From Oscillospiraceae bacterium (lineage in GTDB: Bacteria > Bacillota > Clostridia > Oscillospirales > Acutalibacteraceae): a stretch of DNA of 37,240 bases. The notes beneath the pieces were generated by a model. The model did no database searches. It was not told the DNA's origin and worked only from the letters and a program-made list of their open reading frames with translations. The translations under genes were made by a program, and so were the position numbers. Position 1 is the first letter of the stretch, and each line of letters begins with the position of its first letter. This document shows, piece by piece, positions 24,329 through 31,647 of the stretch. The stretch is taken from positions 1-37,240 of the forward strand of contig SVPX01000007.1 in NCBI GenBank assembly GCA_015065665.1, in the 5' to 3' direction.

Positions 24329-24357
24329 ATTATATCCACAAAAATCCCTAAGGTCAA
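24329..24357 (-). promoter_or_regulatory. Promoter of the HPr gene
   Basis: Minus strand TTGACC (24352-24357), 17-base spacer, TATAAT (24329-24334). The predicted leader is about 85 bases. Confidence 0.82.
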
Positions 24358-24440
24358 CACAATAAAACCATTTTTGTTTTGATACACTATTACATCAAAA
24401 ACCCACTTGTGTTTCTTGTGCAAAATAACAACATAAAAAC

Positions 24441-25196
24441 TTATGTATCAGATGAGGTATTGTCCTCAGCCATAATTCCTTTGAGAAAGACTTTTTCTTT
24501 ATCTGTAAGGTTTGCGCTCTCCAGCATATCAGGGCGGAGACGGGCAGTTTCGCAAATAGCCTGCTCACGGCGCCATTTTTCGATATTTGCGTGGTGTCCG
24601 CTCATAAGCACCGAAGGCACAGTTTCCCCTCGCCACACCTCAGGTCGGGTATACTGGGGATACTCCAGAAGACCGCCATAGTGGCTCTCCAGTTCAAAGC
24701 ACTCGTCACTTGACAGTACACCGGGAAGCATTCTGCACAAAGCATCGGCAAATACCACAGCGGGCAACTCGCCGCCTGTAAGCACATAGTCACCGATAGA
24801 CAGTTCTTCATCCACAAGGGTATCAAGCACACGCTGGTCTACTCCCTCGTAGTGACCGCAGAGGATACACACATTCTCGTAAGTCTGAGACATTTCTCTG
24901 ACAACCTGCTGATTGATAACCCTGCCCTTGGGTGACATATATACAAAATGAGGTCTTGTGCCAAGTTCTTCGCAGATACTCTCAAAGCACAGGGCAATAG
25001 GCTCTGCCATCATCAGCATACCCATACCGCCACCATAGGGAGCATCGTCAACTCTGCGGTGTTTATCAAAAGCAAAGTCACGAAGCTGATGACAGACAAT
25101 CTCAACAGCACCGCTTTTTCTTGCTCTGCCGATAATACTTTCAGAAAGCACCGCTTCGCACATTTCGGGAAACAGAGTTATTATATCAATCCTCAT
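24441..25196 (-). CDS. trmD: tRNA (guanine37-N1)-methyltransferase TrmD
   Basis: The 251-residue SPOUT enzyme methylates G37 to prevent frameshifting. Motifs: 'RIDIITLFPEMCEAVL' at the N-terminus, 'APYGGGMGMLM', 'LCGHYEGVDQRV', the trefoil knot 'SIGDYVLTGGELPA', and 'YTRPEVWRGETVPSVLMSGH'. ATG 25196 lies inside the end of rimM (11-base overlap), so the two are translationally coupled. rplS, which usually follows trmD in Firmicutes, is absent. A weak ACATAA/TTATGT hairpin overlaps the stop. Confidence 0.97.
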   Translation of the reverse strand: MRIDIITLFPEMCEAVLSESIIGRARKSGAVEIVCHQLRDFAFDKHRRVDDAPYGGGMGMLMMAEPIALCFESICEELGTRPHFVYMSPKGRVINQQVVREMSQTYENVCILCGHYEGVDQRVLDTLVDEELSIGDYVLTGGELPAVVFADALCRMLPGVLSSDECFELESHYGGLLEYPQYTRPEVWRGETVPSVLMSGHHANIEKWRREQAICETARLRPDMLESANLTDKEKVFLKGIMAEDNTSSDT

Positions 25197-25698
25197 CGTC
25201 AAATATACCTTTCATAGGTGTAATAAGCACATAGCCTTCTTCGGGTGCAACTTCCTTTACCACATCAGGAATAACAGGCAGATAGAAAGCCTTGCCCTCT
25301 GCGTTTTTCAGTTCATACACATCGTTTGCACCTGTCTTGATAACATCGGTAAGTTTGCCGTAAACTTCAGAAGTATCCGCATCTCTGATTTCAAGGCCAA
25401 GAAGGTCCTGAACAAAGTAAGTACCCTTGGGAAGTTTTGCATCCTTGCGATTCATATAAAGCACTTTACCCCGGAGCATATCAGCCTTTTCAACTGAATC
25501 AACACCTTTGATTTTCACAAGTGCAATATTCTTGTGAGGTCTTGCTTTTACCTCCAGTTTTTCTTTACCACCATCAAAATAAAGTGTTTTGAACTTGGCA
25601 ACAAACTGGGGTGAATCACACCAGCACTCAACCCTGCACTCACCCATAACTCCATGAGTGCCTACGATTTTTCCTATTTCAAGATATTCTTTCAGCAT
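25186..25698 (-). CDS. rimM: Ribosome maturation factor RimM
   Basis: The 170-residue protein assists 16S 3'-domain (30S head) assembly with S19. It has an N-terminal RimM barrel starting 'YLEIGKIVGTHGVMGECRVE' and a C-terminal PRC barrel with 'GTYFVQDLLGLEIRD' and 'LPVIPDVVKEV'. ATG 25698 is about 10 bases from AGGAT; eight upstream in-frame codons are dispensable. It overlaps trmD by 11 bases and follows the leucine-rich-repeat gene by 29 bases, so it is probably read from that gene's promoter. Confidence 0.95.
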   Translation of the reverse strand: MLKEYLEIGKIVGTHGVMGECRVECWCDSPQFVAKFKTLYFDGGKEKLEVKARPHKNIALVKIKGVDSVEKADMLRGKVLYMNRKDAKLPKGTYFVQDLLGLEIRDADTSEVYGKLTDVIKTGANDVYELKNAEGKAFYLPVIPDVVKEVAPEEGYVLITPMKGIFDDED

Positions 25699-25727
25699 AG
25701 TATCACTTATCCTGTCAATCACATTGA

Positions 25728-26837
25728 TTATTTCTTTTTGTTATTATGTTTCTTATCATCAGTTTTCTTGTTCTTTTTCTCCTTGATAGCAAAGTAACCG
25801 TACAGACCGCCTACAATACCCACACAAGAAACAACAATAATTACAAGAGTGATGATAGAGTTGGAGTTACCAATCCACACACTATTATCCTTTGTATCAT
25901 CCTCAAGCTCTTTGGCTGTGCATGATTCTGCCTCAGGAAGAGATTCAAGAGGCACAAACTCCTCAGAAGCCTTCCAAGTAAGCCCATACTCCTTTGCATA
26001 ATCTGCAGGGAGAGAGCCCTCAGGTGCATACAGCACAAAATCCTCAATAATGTCATTCTCTCCGCTTTCGGTCACAGTTCTGTATCCGAAGGAGCAGATA
26101 CCCATATAGTAGATATTATCAGAAAGGCTTACGCTCTTAAGATTATCGCAACCGATGAATGCATAGTCACCTACAAAAAGCAAAGAGTCGGGAATATTTA
26201 CATAAGTAAGATTCTTCTTATCCTGAAAAGCATTTCCGCTGATAGCTGTAACACCCTGCGGAATATTTACAACCTCAGCATCACCAAGATACTTGTAAAG
26301 TATTCTGCCACCCAGAATAATAGATGTATTATCCTCGAATCGTGTAATCCAAGGTGTATTATCAAAGGCAAAAGCACCTACATAGAGAAGTTCTGCAGGG
26401 ATGTTGATACTTCTCAGTTTTGTGCAATCACAGAAAGCCGCGGCGGCAATCTCGATAACAGTATCGGGTAAAACTATCTCTTCAAGAGAAGCACAACCCT
26501 GAAAAGCTCTTGTGCCGATATATTCAAGATTTGAAGGCATAGAAACCGCTGTGATATCCTTGCAGTACCAGAAAGCCTCTTCAGCAATAGCAACAACAGG
26601 CATATCCTCAATCACATTGGGGATGAACACATCTCCGCCGTCACCGTTGAACTTTGTGATGCATACTTCGCCCTCAGATATCTCGTAATCAAAGTATCCG
26701 AAGGAGCCGGACTTCACCTGTGTATCTGCTGCAGATACAGAAAAACCTGCAACACATACTGAAAAAAGAAGCACAAGCATAATCATCAGCAAAGATATAA
26801 ATTTCTTCAGATTCAATGTTTTCTTAATATTTGACAT
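25728..26837 (-). CDS. Membrane-anchored BspA-type leucine-rich-repeat surface protein
   Basis: The 369-residue protein has a signal peptide (about 1-36: KKFISLLMIMLVLLFSVCVAGFSVSAA) and 6-7 BspA/LRR_5 repeats of about 23 residues at roughly 75-270. Examples are 'IPAELLYVGAFAF' and 'NIPDSLLFVGDYAFIGC'; the pattern is I-P/SLP ... I-G/V-x-x-AF-x-x-C-x-x-L. One TM helix (about 325-347) and a Lys-rich cytoplasmic tail end it. It should display the repeats outside the cell, as adhesins of gut bacteria do. ATG 26837 has GAGGTGTTCTT upstream. Its place between khpA and rimM, where Bacillus has ylqD, is unusual for a surface protein. It has its own strong promoter. Confidence 0.85.
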   Translation of the reverse strand: MSNIKKTLNLKKFISLLMIMLVLLFSVCVAGFSVSAADTQVKSGSFGYFDYEISEGEVCITKFNGDGGDVFIPNVIEDMPVVAIAEEAFWYCKDITAVSMPSNLEYIGTRAFQGCASLEEIVLPDTVIEIAAAAFCDCTKLRSINIPAELLYVGAFAFDNTPWITRFEDNTSIILGGRILYKYLGDAEVVNIPQGVTAISGNAFQDKKNLTYVNIPDSLLFVGDYAFIGCDNLKSVSLSDNIYYMGICSFGYRTVTESGENDIIEDFVLYAPEGSLPADYAKEYGLTWKASEEFVPLESLPEAESCTAKELEDDTKDNSVWIGNSNSIITLVIIVVSCVGIVGGLYGYFAIKEKKNKKTDDKKHNNKKK

Positions 26838-26861
26838 AAGAACACCTCTCCTCAATGTAAC

Positions 26862-26890
26862 AGTATATAAAAAAACTGCCCCCTTGTCAA
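26862..26890 (-). promoter_or_regulatory. Strong promoter of the LRR-rimM-trmD unit, embedded in a terminator
   Basis: Minus strand TTGACA (26885-26890), 17-base spacer, TATACT (26862-26867). The -35 box is the descending arm of the terminator hairpin and the spacer includes its U-tract. The transcript would start about 20 bases before the ATG. Confidence 0.8.
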
Positions 26891-26909
26891 ATAAGAGGAC
26901 AAGTGACAG
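26868..26909 (-). terminator. Terminator between khpA and the LRR gene
   Basis: On the minus strand CTGTC-a-CTTGTC pairs with GACAAG-gg-GGCAG (26883-26888 with 26898-26903, outer 26876-26880 with 26905-26909), followed by TTTTTTTAT. It ends the ylxM-ffh-rpsP-khpA transcript, while the same bases supply the next promoter. Confidence 0.7.
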
Positions 26910-26916
26910 ATACACA

Positions 26917-26967
26917 AAGGGCACATAGCCTTGCAAAGTCCGTGACTTCACAGTGCTATATGCCCTT
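26917..26967 (-). promoter_or_regulatory. Large RNA hairpin just upstream of the khpA terminator
   Basis: AAGGGCACATAGC (26917-26929) pairs with GCTATATGCCCTT (26955-26967), with one C/A mismatch. Inside, AAGTC/GACTT forms a second stem. There is no U-run after it, so it is not a terminator itself. It may stabilise the 3' end of the khpA mRNA or bind a protein. Confidence 0.55.
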
Positions 26968-26994
26968 GAATGCTGTTATTAATCAAAGTGGAAA

Positions 26995-27228
26995 TCAGTC
27001 GATTTCAACCTGAATTTTAACATCCTTGCGGATAGCGGCGGAACGGGCAACAGTACGGATTGCCTTAGCAATTCTACCCTGTTTGCCGATGATTCTGCCC
27101 ATATCGTCCTCTGCCACGTGAATGTGGTAAACGGTTGTACCATCCTCAAGGGGCTGGTCTGCTGTAACCTCAACCTTATCGGGAGCCTCAACAAGACCTT
27201 TCGCAATGATAGTGAGTAAGTCTTTCAT
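26995..27228 (-). CDS. khpA: KH-domain RNA-binding protein KhpA (YlqC)
   Basis: The 77-residue protein is one KH domain: 'DKVEVTADQP' strand, then 'DMGRIIGKQGRIAKAIRTV' with the GxxG loop (GKQG). KhpA pairs with KhpB/EloR and binds RNA; in streptococci it affects cell elongation and division. AGGAG lies 9 bases before the ATG. It is 18 bases after rpsP, as in Bacillus rpsP-ylqC, and ends the SRP/S16 transcript before a hairpin and terminator. Confidence 0.93.
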   Translation of the reverse strand: MKDLLTIIAKGLVEAPDKVEVTADQPLEDGTTVYHIHVAEDDMGRIIGKQGRIAKAIRTVARSAAIRKDVKIQVEID

Positions 27229-27246
27229 CAGTGTATGCTCCTGCTA

Positions 27247-27489
27247 TCAGATAACGCCGTTGCGCTTGAGAAGAGCCTTAACCTTATCAGTGGGCTGTGC
27301 GCCGTTAGCAATCCACTTCTTAGCTGCCTCAGCATCAACCTTTACCTCAGCGGGTTCTGTGAGGGGGTTGTAAGTACCGATTTCCTCGATGAAACGACCA
27401 TCTCTGGGATAACGGGAATCAGCAACAACAATACGATAGAAGGGGTTCTTCTTTGCACCCATTCTGCGAAGTCTGATCTTAACTGCCAT
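27247..27489 (-). CDS. rpsP: 30S ribosomal protein S16
   Basis: The 80-residue protein starts '[26 protein letters not shown]', the family signature (split here by my reading as [11 protein letters not shown] and [14 protein letters not shown]). It also contains '[13 protein letters not shown]'. GGAGG lies 8 bases upstream of ATG 27489; five preceding in-frame codons are not part of the gene. It lies between ffh and khpA. Confidence 0.97.
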   Translation of the reverse strand: MAVKIRLRRMGAKKNPFYRIVVADSRYPRDGRFIEEIGTYNPLTEPAEVKVDAEAAKKWIANGAQPTDKVKALLKRNGVI

Positions 27490-27569
27490 GGTGTGTACCT
27501 CCATAAAATAAATTTTTAGTTTTATATTATAAGCCTGTTTGGCAATATAACCGATGTTTTAATATGTTA

Positions 27570-28949
27570 TCAGAAGCCTCCGAAACTACCTGTGCCGCCA
27601 CCTGTGAAGGGGCCGCCGCCAAGTCCGGGAAGTCCGCCTCTGCGTTTGCCTTTCTTACCCTTTGAGTTCATCTGCTTCATAAGTTTCTGCATCTGCTCAA
27701 GTTGTTTGATAAGGCGGTTAACCTCTTCAACGCTTCTGCCACTGCCTGCGGCAATACGGCGCTTACGAGAAGGATTGATAAGGGATGGTTTGCGTCTTTC
27801 CTCAGGTGTCATAGAGAGGATGATTGCTCTGTTCCAGTCAATCTGTCTTTCCTCAATGTTTGCCTCGTCAAGTTTTGCCTGACTCATACCGGGAAGTTTT
27901 GCAAGAATACCCTTGATGGGGCCCATCTTCTGAATCTGGTCGAACTGGTCAAGAAGGTCGTTAAAGTCCATCTTGTTCTGCATCATCTTCTGAGCAAGTT
28001 CCTCAGCCTTTTTCTGGTCAAGTTTAGCCTCTGCCTCTTCAATCAGAGTCAGCACATCACCCATACCAAGAATACGACTTGCCATTCTCTCAGGATGGAA
28101 AACCTCCAGGTCCTCAAGTTTTTCACCCACACCGGCAAACTTGATAGGTCTGCCTCTGCCTGCCTTTACGGACAGAGCCGCACCGCCTCGGGTGTCACCG
28201 TCAAGTTTTGTGAGGATAACGCCTGTAATGTCAAGGAGATCATTAAAACTCTTTGCAACATTAACTGCGTCCTGACCTGTCATAGAGTCAATAACAAGAA
28301 GGATTTCAGAGGGATTGACTGCATCCTTTACTCTCTGCAGTTCGCCCATCAGTTCTTCATCTATATGGAGACGGCCTGCGGTATCAAGAATAACGATATC
28401 GTTGCCGTAGTCCTTTGCGTGACGGATTGCACTCTCTGCAATCTTCACAGGGTCTTCCTTGCCCATTTCAAAAACAGGCACATCCGCACCCTTGCCCACA
28501 ACCTTGAGCTGTTCAATAGCTGCAGGACGATAGATATCACAGGCAACAAGCAGAGGTCTGTGATTCTGTTTTTTCAGCATCTTTGCCAGTTTACCTGAGT
28601 GTGTGGTCTTACCTGAACCCTGAAGACCGCACATCATAATAACCGTGGGAGGTTTGGATGCAAACTCAAGGCGTGTAGATTCACCGCCCATAAGAGCAAC
28701 CAGTTCTTCGTTTACAATCTTGACTACCATCTGTGCGGGAGTCAGGCTATCCATAACCTTCTCACCAACAGCGCGTTCGGTAATTCTGTTTGTAAAATCC
28801 TTGGCTACCTTATAGTTTACGTCAGCCTCCAGAAGTGCCAGTCGCACTTCTCGCATAGCGCTTTTAACATCGCTCTCGCTGAGTTTACCTTTATTCTTAA
28901 GACGTTTGAATACGCCGGTAATTTTATCCGACAAACTTTCAAAAGCCAT
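27570..28949 (-). CDS. ffh: Signal recognition particle GTPase Ffh
   Basis: The 459-residue protein has an N domain (1-85) and a G domain with P-loop 'GLQGSGKTTHSGKLA', 'DIYRPAAIEQL', 'DTAGR' and 'TKLDGDTRGGAALS'. A Met-rich M domain follows (about 300-440, 'MMQNKMDFNDLLDQF', 'MSQAKLDE', 'IAAGSGRSVEEVN'). The tail is Gly/Lys-rich. It binds SRP RNA and signal peptides and delivers ribosomes to FtsY. ATG 28949 follows GAGGAGG at 7 bases, 2 bases after the ylxM stop. The SRP RNA gene is not in the window. Confidence 0.97.
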   Translation of the reverse strand: MAFESLSDKITGVFKRLKNKGKLSESDVKSAMREVRLALLEADVNYKVAKDFTNRITERAVGEKVMDSLTPAQMVVKIVNEELVALMGGESTRLEFASKPPTVIMMCGLQGSGKTTHSGKLAKMLKKQNHRPLLVACDIYRPAAIEQLKVVGKGADVPVFEMGKEDPVKIAESAIRHAKDYGNDIVILDTAGRLHIDEELMGELQRVKDAVNPSEILLVIDSMTGQDAVNVAKSFNDLLDITGVILTKLDGDTRGGAALSVKAGRGRPIKFAGVGEKLEDLEVFHPERMASRILGMGDVLTLIEEAEAKLDQKKAEELAQKMMQNKMDFNDLLDQFDQIQKMGPIKGILAKLPGMSQAKLDEANIEERQIDWNRAIILSMTPEERRKPSLINPSRKRRIAAGSGRSVEEVNRLIKQLEQMQKLMKQMNSKGKKGKRRGGLPGLGGGPFTGGGTGSFGGF

Positions 28950-28951
28950 AT

Positions 28952-29308
28952 TCAAGCCTCCTCGCTGTAAAGCCTGTCTGCCAGTGCCACAATTTCATGC
29001 CCAAATGTTGCTGCTTGTGAATCGTGACTTAAGCAGATTTTACGGGCAAGGTTGCGTATATCCTCCGCATACTTACCCACCTGCTCGAATCTTTTATAAA
29101 GACCGAGTTTTTCTTCGTATTCGTAGAGTTCCCCTTCGCTTCTCTTCACAAGGTCTCGTACACCCTGTCGGGTGATACCCATAACGTCTGCGGTCTCAGA
29201 CAGAGAAAGATCATCGTTATAATAAAGAGACACAGCCTGCTGCTGTTTGGAACTCAGAAGTTGTCCGTAAAAATCAAAGAGCAGGGAGATTTCTATATTC
29301 TTATCCAT
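28952..29308 (-). CDS. ylxM: YlxM-family helix-turn-helix protein (UPF0122)
   Basis: The 118-residue protein resembles sigma-factor region 4: 'LFDFYGQLLSSKQQQAVSLYYNDDLSLSE' in outline, then 'TADVMGITRQGVRDLVKRSE' as the HTH. YlxM is almost always next to ffh and modulates SRP assembly in streptococci. GGAGG lies upstream of the ATG. It is the first gene of ylxM-ffh-rpsP-khpA behind a perfect consensus promoter. Confidence 0.93.
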   Translation of the reverse strand: MDKNIEISLLFDFYGQLLSSKQQQAVSLYYNDDLSLSETADVMGITRQGVRDLVKRSEGELYEYEEKLGLYKRFEQVGKYAEDIRNLARKICLSHDSQAATFGHEIVALADRLYSEEA

Positions 29309-29618
29309 AGGAGCCTCCCGAAAAATCTGAGCAGTAAATCATACAAATCACAGATGAACACCCGCTCTTGTCTGTAAAGTTATTTTCTTTACACCTCAGA
29401 GATTATACTACCTTTACATCCCTTTGTCAATAGTTTATATCCTTAGTTTGCACAAATTCTCAATTTTTTATTTACATATATATCCAAAATATCAGCCTTT
29501 ACACATCAACTTCAACAAAATCTCTTGCAATTTTCACAAAAATTAAAAATACGGATGATTTTACTATTGATTTATGATATACTTATATAGAATAAAAAAT
29601 TCAGCATTGGAGTAATAC
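29309..29618. other. Divergent intergenic region ylxM/phoH (310 bases)
   Basis: It holds the ylxM promoter (29402-29430, minus) and, after it on that strand, a GTAAAG/CTTTAC stem (about 29376-29395) in a 90-base leader. The centre is AT-rich. Towards phoH there are -10-like TATACT and TATAGAAT strings near 29577-29593 without a clear -35. No gene is seen. Confidence 0.6.
29402..29430 (-). promoter_or_regulatory. Consensus promoter of ylxM-ffh-rpsP-khpA
   Basis: Minus strand TTGACA (29425-29430), 17-base spacer, TATAAT (29402-29407): a perfect SigA consensus with a leader of about 90 bases. Confidence 0.88.
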
Positions 29619-30593
29619 ATTACGGAACAGATTATTAATATTGACAGAATGGAACAGGCGGTTGCCCTGTTCGGAAGTTTTGACGAAAATATCAAACTCA
29701 TTGAGCGTGAGTATCATGTTTCCGTTGTAGGTCGTGAGAGCGAACTTAAAATCAGCGGCGACATTGAGAATGTGGACAAAGCCTGCAGGGTTATTGAGAG
29801 TCTGCTGATGCTTATCAATCGCGGCGAAAATCTTTCCGAGCAGAATATCCGCTATTGCATCTCCCTTGTAAACGAAGGTTCAAAGGAGAAAATAGAAAGC
29901 CTTGTGGGTGACTGTATATGCATCACATCAAAGGGCAAACCAATCAAACCAAAAACTATGGGACAGAAACGGTACTGTAACTGCATCCGCGACAACACCA
30001 TAACAATCGGTGTAGGCCCTGCAGGTACAGGTAAGACTTACCTTGCAGTTGCTATGGCGGTTACCGCATTCAGAGCAAAGCAGATAAACCGTATCATCCT
30101 TACCCGACCTGCTGTAGAAGCAGGTGAGAAGCTGGGATTTCTCCCCGGAGATTTACAGAGCAAGGTTGACCCTTATCTGCGGCCTCTCTACGATGCCCTC
30201 TTTGATATGCTGGGCGCTGAAACTTATCAGAAGTACGTAGAAAGAGGTAACATCGAGGTTGCTCCACTTGCATATATGCGAGGCAGAACTCTTGATGACA
30301 GTTTCATTATCCTTGATGAAGCACAGAATACCACAACGGAACAGATGAAGATGTTCCTTACCCGACTGGGTTTCAACTCAAAAATGGTTATCACAGGTGA
30401 CATCACTCAGATTGACCTGCCCAACGGTGCCCGTTCGGGACTGAAAGAATGTATCAAAGTCCTCAAAGGAATTGACGATATAGCAAGTTGTACTTTCAGC
30501 GAAAAAGATGTTGTAAGGCACAGACTTGTACAGGACATTATCAAAGCATACGAAAAACTTGACGAAAGTAGGAATAAAAATGGCAAAAGATAA
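29619..30593 (+). CDS. phoH: PhoH-family ATPase (YbeZ-like), apparently initiated at ATT
   Basis: The 324-residue cytosolic protein has an N-terminal KH-like RNA-binding region (about 20-90) and a PhoH P-loop domain: 'GVGPAGTGKTYLAVAMA' (Walker A), 'RPAVEAGEKLGFLPGD', 'FIILDEAQNTT' (Walker B) and 'RLGFNSKMVITGD'. It is thought to act with YbeY in rRNA or RNA metabolism. The first ATG (29649) has no Shine-Dalgarno, whereas ATT 29619 has GGAG with a 6-base spacing and adds 'MTEQIINIDR', which looks like the family N-terminus. It overlaps ybeY by 14 bases. Confidence 0.92.
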   Translation: MTEQIINIDRMEQAVALFGSFDENIKLIEREYHVSVVGRESELKISGDIENVDKACRVIESLLMLINRGENLSEQNIRYCISLVNEGSKEKIESLVGDCICITSKGKPIKPKTMGQKRYCNCIRDNTITIGVGPAGTGKTYLAVAMAVTAFRAKQINRIILTRPAVEAGEKLGFLPGDLQSKVDPYLRPLYDALFDMLGAETYQKYVERGNIEVAPLAYMRGRTLDDSFIILDEAQNTTTEQMKMFLTRLGFNSKMVITGDITQIDLPNGARSGLKECIKVLKGIDDIASCTFSEKDVVRHRLVQDIIKAYEKLDESRNKNGKR

Positions 30594-31092
30594 AATCAAA
30601 GTAATCATCACAAACAGACAGAAGGATGTGGCTATCCCCACAGGTCTCAGAATGCTGGTAAGACGTTGCTGCACAGCAGTACTTCAGCTTGAAAAATTTG
30701 AGGGTGACGCAGAAATCAGCGTTTCCTTTGTAAACAATGAGCAGATTAAGGAACTGAACGCACAGTACCGGAATAAGGATATCGAAACCGATGTACTCTC
30801 TTTCGGTATGTGCTCCGAGGATGGCAAGTATGACATCGACCCCCAGACAGGCGCACAGATTCTGGGCGATGTTGTAATCTCTATGGAGAAGGCAGTTGAA
30901 CAGGCTGACATCTATGGTCACTCCCTCCAGAGAGAGGTAGGCTATCTTACCTGTCACAGCGTACTCCATCTTTTAGGCTACGACCACGAGGACAACAACC
31001 TTGAGCGAATCCGTATGCGTGAAAAGGAAGAGGCAGTTATGGATATGCTGGGTCTCCCCGCATCTTCCAGTTATGTTGTTACCGAGGAATAA
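30580..31092 (+). CDS. ybeY: Endoribonuclease YbeY (rRNA maturation factor)
   Basis: The 170-residue zinc metalloprotein has the metal motif H-x3-H-x5-H in 'HSVLHLLGYDHED' near residue 128. The conserved 'LNAQYRNKDIETDVLSFG' strand region (shown in part) precedes it, as does 'LGDVVISMEKA'. It processes 16S rRNA 3' ends and takes part in ribosome quality control. AGGAATAAAA precedes ATG 30580, inside the end of phoH; the open frame further upstream is shadow. Its stop lies one base before dgkA. Confidence 0.96.
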   Translation: MAKDKIKVIITNRQKDVAIPTGLRMLVRRCCTAVLQLEKFEGDAEISVSFVNNEQIKELNAQYRNKDIETDVLSFGMCSEDGKYDIDPQTGAQILGDVVISMEKAVEQADIYGHSLQREVGYLTCHSVLHLLGYDHEDNNLERIRMREKEEAVMDMLGLPASSSYVVTEE

Positions 31093-31093
31093 T

Positions 31094-31558
31094 ATGAAGA
31101 AACAATTGCGCAGTTTCGGTTACGCCTTTGAGGGATTATGGGGTGCTATCCGCACAGAGAGTCACCTGAGGTTTCATCTTGTTGCAGCATTATATGTATG
31201 CATCTTTGCTCTCCTTGGTGAATTCAGTGCATCCCAATGGGGTGTGCTTATACTCACAATCTGTGCTGTTATCAGCGCTGAACTTGTGAACACCGCTCTG
31301 GAGGACCTCTGCGACCTGTATTCCACAGAGAAAAATCCGAGAATCAAGCGTATCAAGGACATAGCCGCCTGTGCTGTACTCATCTTTGCTATAGGCGCAG
31401 TTATAGTTGCAATCCTCCTCTTTATCACCACAGGTAAATTGCAACTCGCTTTCTCAAAACTCACAGCCGAGCCTTTATGGTTTATCCCCTTAGGGTTAAG
31501 TGCTGTGGTGTCTGCTTTCTTTGTAATATTTGGCGGCAGAAAGAAAGCATCAGATTAA
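31094..31558 (+). CDS. dgkA: Diacylglycerol/undecaprenol kinase, DgkA family
   Basis: The 154-residue membrane protein starts at ATG 31094, right behind GAGGAATAAT (which includes the ybeY stop). 'RSFGYAFEGLWGAIRTESHLRFHL' is the family N-terminus (quoted in pieces RSFGYAFEG, RTESHLRFHL), 'ELVNTALEDLCDL' carries the catalytic Glu, and 'NPRIKRIKDIAACAVL' gives the second conserved block. Three TM helices match the family; a fourth C-terminal helix (about 127-147) is an extension. In Gram-positives the enzyme phosphorylates undecaprenol for wall carriers. The order ybeY-dgkA-era is as in Bacillus. Confidence 0.92.
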   Translation: MKKQLRSFGYAFEGLWGAIRTESHLRFHLVAALYVCIFALLGEFSASQWGVLILTICAVISAELVNTALEDLCDLYSTEKNPRIKRIKDIAACAVLIFAIGAVIVAILLFITTGKLQLAFSKLTAEPLWFIPLGLSAVVSAFFVIFGGRKKASD

Positions 31559-31583
31559 CCCATTAACATAACAAACACATCTG

Positions 31584-31609
31584 CGTCACATCACTTCTGT
31601 GGTGTGACG
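31584..31609 (+). promoter_or_regulatory. Hairpin between dgkA and era
   Basis: CGTCACATCAC (31584-31594) pairs with GTGGTGTGACG (31599-31609) with one G-U. It is followed by TTGTAAGTTAAC rather than a clean U-run, so it is a weak terminator or an mRNA-stabilising stem. Confidence 0.45.
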
Positions 31610-31647
31610 TTGTAAGTTAACAAGCTTTTTACCGAAAGGATAAACAT

